Shown piece by piece: positions 61,778-64,000 of a DNA stretch of 64,000 nt. The position numbers and the translations under genes were made by a program. The stretch's first letter is position 1. Each line of letters begins with the position of its first letter. The DNA is from Winogradskyella psychrotolerans (GTDB lineage: Bacteria > Bacteroidota > Bacteroidia > Flavobacteriales > Flavobacteriaceae). Below the pieces are notes generated by a model. The model made no database searches, was not told the DNA's origin, and saw nothing but the letters and a program-made list of their open reading frames with translations. The DNA lies in contig NZ_JAHKPS010000022.1 in assembly GCF_018860565.1 (NCBI RefSeq), forward strand, positions 26,297 through 90,296, in the 5' to 3' direction.

Positions 61778-62524
61778 CTATTTATTTAAAATTTTCGCTT
61801 TGTTGTATTCGTAATTCATCCGAGCGATATTTAAAACCGAAATATCTTCAGGACATTCCACTTGGCATGCTTCGGTATTAGTACAATGCCCAAATCCTTC
61901 TTCTTCCATCTGCTTTACCATACTAATAACCCTTTTACTCGTTTCTGTTTGTCCTTGTGGTAAAAGTTCTAATTGTGTAATCTTAGCACTCGTAAACAAT
62001 GCTGCACTCGCATTTTTACAACTAGCTACACAAGCGCCGCAACCAATACATGCCGCAGCATCAAATGCTGCTTCTGCCTCCTCATGAGCAATAGGAATAC
62101 TGTTTGCTTCTGGTGCTTGACCTGTATCTACAGACACATAGCCACCCGAAGTAATAATATGGTCTAAGGAAGAACGGTTCACTTTTAAATCTCTAACAAC
62201 AGGAAATGCCGCGGCTTTAAAAGGTTCTATATAAATGGTGTCTCCATCTTTAAACGAACGCATGTGAAGCTGACAAGTTGTGGTGTTTTTTAAAGGACCA
62301 TGCGCAATACCATTAATCATCATGCCACATTGCCCACAAATACCTTCACGACAATCGTGATCAAACTCTACTGGATATTCTCCTTTTTTGACCAATTTTA
62401 AATTCAAAGTATCTAACATTTCTAAAAAAGATAATTCTTGATGTACATCATCTAATGTATAATCTTTGAATTCCCCTTTACTTTGGCTATCCTTTTGCCG
62501 CCATATTTTTAAGTGTATTTTCAT
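61778..62524 (-). CDS. sdhB: Succinate dehydrogenase/fumarate reductase iron-sulfur subunit
   Basis: This 248-residue protein passes electrons between the flavoprotein and the membrane quinone site. The [2Fe-2S] motif [19 protein letters not shown] (about residues 58-76) with a later Cys (TTCQLHM), and the ferredoxin motifs [14 protein letters not shown] and [15 protein letters not shown] for the [4Fe-4S] and [3Fe-4S] clusters, are present. It lies six bases after sdhA on the minus strand. No membrane anchor gene is in the window; it would be upstream, beyond the right edge. Confidence 0.95.
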   Translation of the reverse strand: MKIHLKIWRQKDSQSKGEFKDYTLDDVHQELSFLEMLDTLNLKLVKKGEYPVEFDHDCREGICGQCGMMINGIAHGPLKNTTTCQLHMRSFKDGDTIYIEPFKAAAFPVVRDLKVNRSSLDHIITSGGYVSVDTGQAPEANSIPIAHEEAEAAFDAAACIGCGACVASCKNASAALFTSAKITQLELLPQGQTETSKRVISMVKQMEEEGFGHCTNTEACQVECPEDISVLNIARMNYEYNKAKILNK

Positions 62525-62530
62525 AGTCTC

Positions 62531-64000
62531 TTATTTATAGCTTCGTACAGAAGGCGTTACAGTTTCAAATATCAACTTCTCTTTATTCAATATTGGGTTT
62601 GAAGGATTATTATTCCATTCCCAAGCCGAAGAATAACAAAAATTAGTGTCGTCTCGTTTGGCCTCACTTTCTGCCGTTTGATATTCTGTTCTAAAATGTG
62701 CTCCGCAAGACTCTTCTCTTTGTAAAGCATCAATACACATTAGTTCGGCTAACTCCATATAATCTGCTACGCGTCCAGCTTTTTCTAATTCGCTATTGAC
62801 TTCTGAAGCCTCACCAGGAACAATCAGATCTGTCTTAAATGCTTTTCGTAAGTCTTGGATGTTTTTAATGGCTTGTTCTAAGCCTTCTTTAGAACGCGAC
62901 AAGCCACACTTATCATACAATTCGCTACCTAATAATTTATTGAATTCCTCAGCTGTTTTAGTGCCTTTGGTGGTAAGGAATCCTTCTATTTGTTTTTTAA
63001 CGGCTTGTTCCGCCTTATCAAATTCAGGATGGTTAATATCTGTTTTTGGTTGCTTTATCTCATCAGCCAAAAAGTTTTGTAATGTATAAGGCAACACAAA
63101 ATACCCATCGACACAAGCTTGTAATAATGAATTGGCACCTAATCTATTTGCTCCATGATCTGAAAAATTAGCTTCGCCAATAGCAAAAAGCCCAGGAATA
63201 GTTGTTTTTAATTCATAATCTACCCAAAGTCCTCCCATAGAAAAATGGGCTGCAGGCGAAATTTTCATCGGTTCCAAATAAGCATCTATTCCCGTAATTT
63301 TCTTATACATGTTGAATAAATTGCCGTAACGTTCTTTAATAATATCTTTTCCGTATTCTTTTATCGCTTTTGAAAAATCGAGGTAAACTGCATTTTTTAA
63401 TGCGCCAATACCTTTACCGGCATCTATTTGTTCTTTTGCTGAACGAGACGCAATATCGCGAGGTGCAAGATTTCCAAAGGCTGGATATTTACGTTCTAAA
63501 TAATAATCGCGTTCTTCTTCTGGAATATCGTTGGCTTTCCGAGTGTCATTTTTATCTTTTGGCACCCAAATTCGACCATCATTTCGAAGAGATTCAGACA
63601 TTAACGTTAGCTTGGATTGGTATTCGCCACTTTGTGGTAAACAGGTGGGATGAATTTGTGTCCAACTCGGGTTTGCCATAAAAGCTCCTTTTTTATGTGC
63701 ACGCCAAATAGCAGACGCATTACAACCCATAGCTAGTGTAGATAAATAATATATTTTCCCATAACCTCCTGTAGCAAGCACTACAGCGTGTGCACCGTGA
63801 CGCTCTACCTTTCCAGTATCTAAATTTCTAGCAATAATGCCTTTAGCCTTACCTTCAATAAGTACCAAATCTAACATTTCATGTCTTGCGTATAAGCTCA
63901 CTTTTCCGGTATTAACTTGTCGCATTAAAGCTTGATAGGAACCTAATAATAATTGCTGCCCTGTTTGACCTCTAGCATAAAAGGTTCGGGATACTTGCAC
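62531..64000 (-). CDS. sdhA: Succinate dehydrogenase/fumarate reductase flavoprotein subunit (5' end cut off)
   Basis: About 490 C-terminal residues are visible; the start codon and N-terminal FAD-binding part lie past the right edge. Seen are the capping and active-site region ([13 protein letters not shown]), the FAD contact [15 protein letters not shown], the domain with [11 protein letters not shown], and an end with SSAWEWNN. These identify the SdhA/FrdA family. A GTG at the window edge is not necessarily a start. It is in the same operon as sdhB. Confidence 0.95.
   Translation of the reverse strand: MQVSRTFYARGQTGQQLLLGSYQALMRQVNTGKVSLYARHEMLDLVLIEGKAKGIIARNLDTGKVERHGAHAVVLATGGYGKIYYLSTLAMGCNASAIWRAHKKGAFMANPSWTQIHPTCLPQSGEYQSKLTLMSESLRNDGRIWVPKDKNDTRKANDIPEEERDYYLERKYPAFGNLAPRDIASRSAKEQIDAGKGIGALKNAVYLDFSKAIKEYGKDIIKERYGNLFNMYKKITGIDAYLEPMKISPAAHFSMGGLWVDYELKTTIPGLFAIGEANFSDHGANRLGANSLLQACVDGYFVLPYTLQNFLADEIKQPKTDINHPEFDKAEQAVKKQIEGFLTTKGTKTAEEFNKLLGSELYDKCGLSRSKEGLEQAIKNIQDLRKAFKTDLIVPGEASEVNSELEKAGRVADYMELAELMCIDALQREESCGAHFRTEYQTAESEAKRDDTNFCYSSAWEWNNNPSNPILNKEKLIFETVTPSVRSYK

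Overview
The window looks like a chromosomal segment of a low-GC member of the Bacteroidota, most likely a marine Flavobacteriaceae species. Signs of this are Bacteroidota-type promoters (TAnnTTTG) in front of many genes, several secreted proteins with type IX secretion (T9SS) C-terminal sorting domains, a PID-CTERM mini-protein, an ECF sigma/FecR/TonB-receptor module, and lipoproteins with acidic residues after the lipidated cysteine. The genus cannot be fixed from the sequence.

Region 1 (1-10124) is an accessory island. A gene-free AT-rich leader carries five degenerate copies of a paired AAACCG motif. A Type I restriction-modification operon follows: hsdM, hsdS, a membrane-anchored pentapeptide-like protein and, after an interruption, hsdR. 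The interruption is the most unusual part of the window. A second, slightly diverged copy of the first ~100 bp of hsdR sits at 4891, directly after the pentapeptide gene. Between it and the intact hsdR (7014) lie an unrecognised protein (207 aa), a DUF3800 protein, a BECR-fold nuclease-like protein and a compact minus-strand transcription unit that may be a small RNA. This looks like a candidate anti-phage or toxin-type module inserted at the hsdR start. The island ends at a tRNA-Ala(GGC) gene; no integrase is visible.

Region 2 (10138-24541) is mostly core and housekeeping: universal stress protein, GNAT, MATE pump, two mini membrane proteins, a 2OG-Fe(II) oxygenase, queD, lpxH, an NrtS-like protein, an MFS carrier, two tandem OmpA-type proteins with near-identical C-termini, recJ, OsmC, an AhpD-like protein, a uracil-DNA glycosylase, a flavin disulfide reductase and rsmI.

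Region 3 (24714-46935) alternates surface proteins (a T9SS type B DUF11 protein, a T9SS FG-GAP/ASPIC protein, a T9SS reprolysin-like protease, a diheme-cytochrome-like lipoprotein and a prolyl oligopeptidase lipoprotein) with housekeeping genes (tdk-alr, mscL, asd, an ABC ATPase, a GreA-like protein, mtgA and a DAO-type oxidoreductase).

Region 4 (47081-52910) is the fatty-acid and cofactor cluster pdxA / yceD-rpmF / fabH-accB-accC on the minus strand, with divergent ribE and a convergent PID-CTERM mini-protein. Region 5 (53164-58593) is an ECF sigma / FecR / TonB-receptor signalling operon facing a divergent Asp-rich lipoprotein gene. A GGGACA-N9-TGAGTTGTT motif with identical spacing lies before both fecR and the lipoprotein gene, which suggests a small regulon. 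The window ends with an EcsC protein, a patatin-like lipase, a 3-hydroxyacyl-CoA dehydrogenase, sdhB and an incomplete sdhA.
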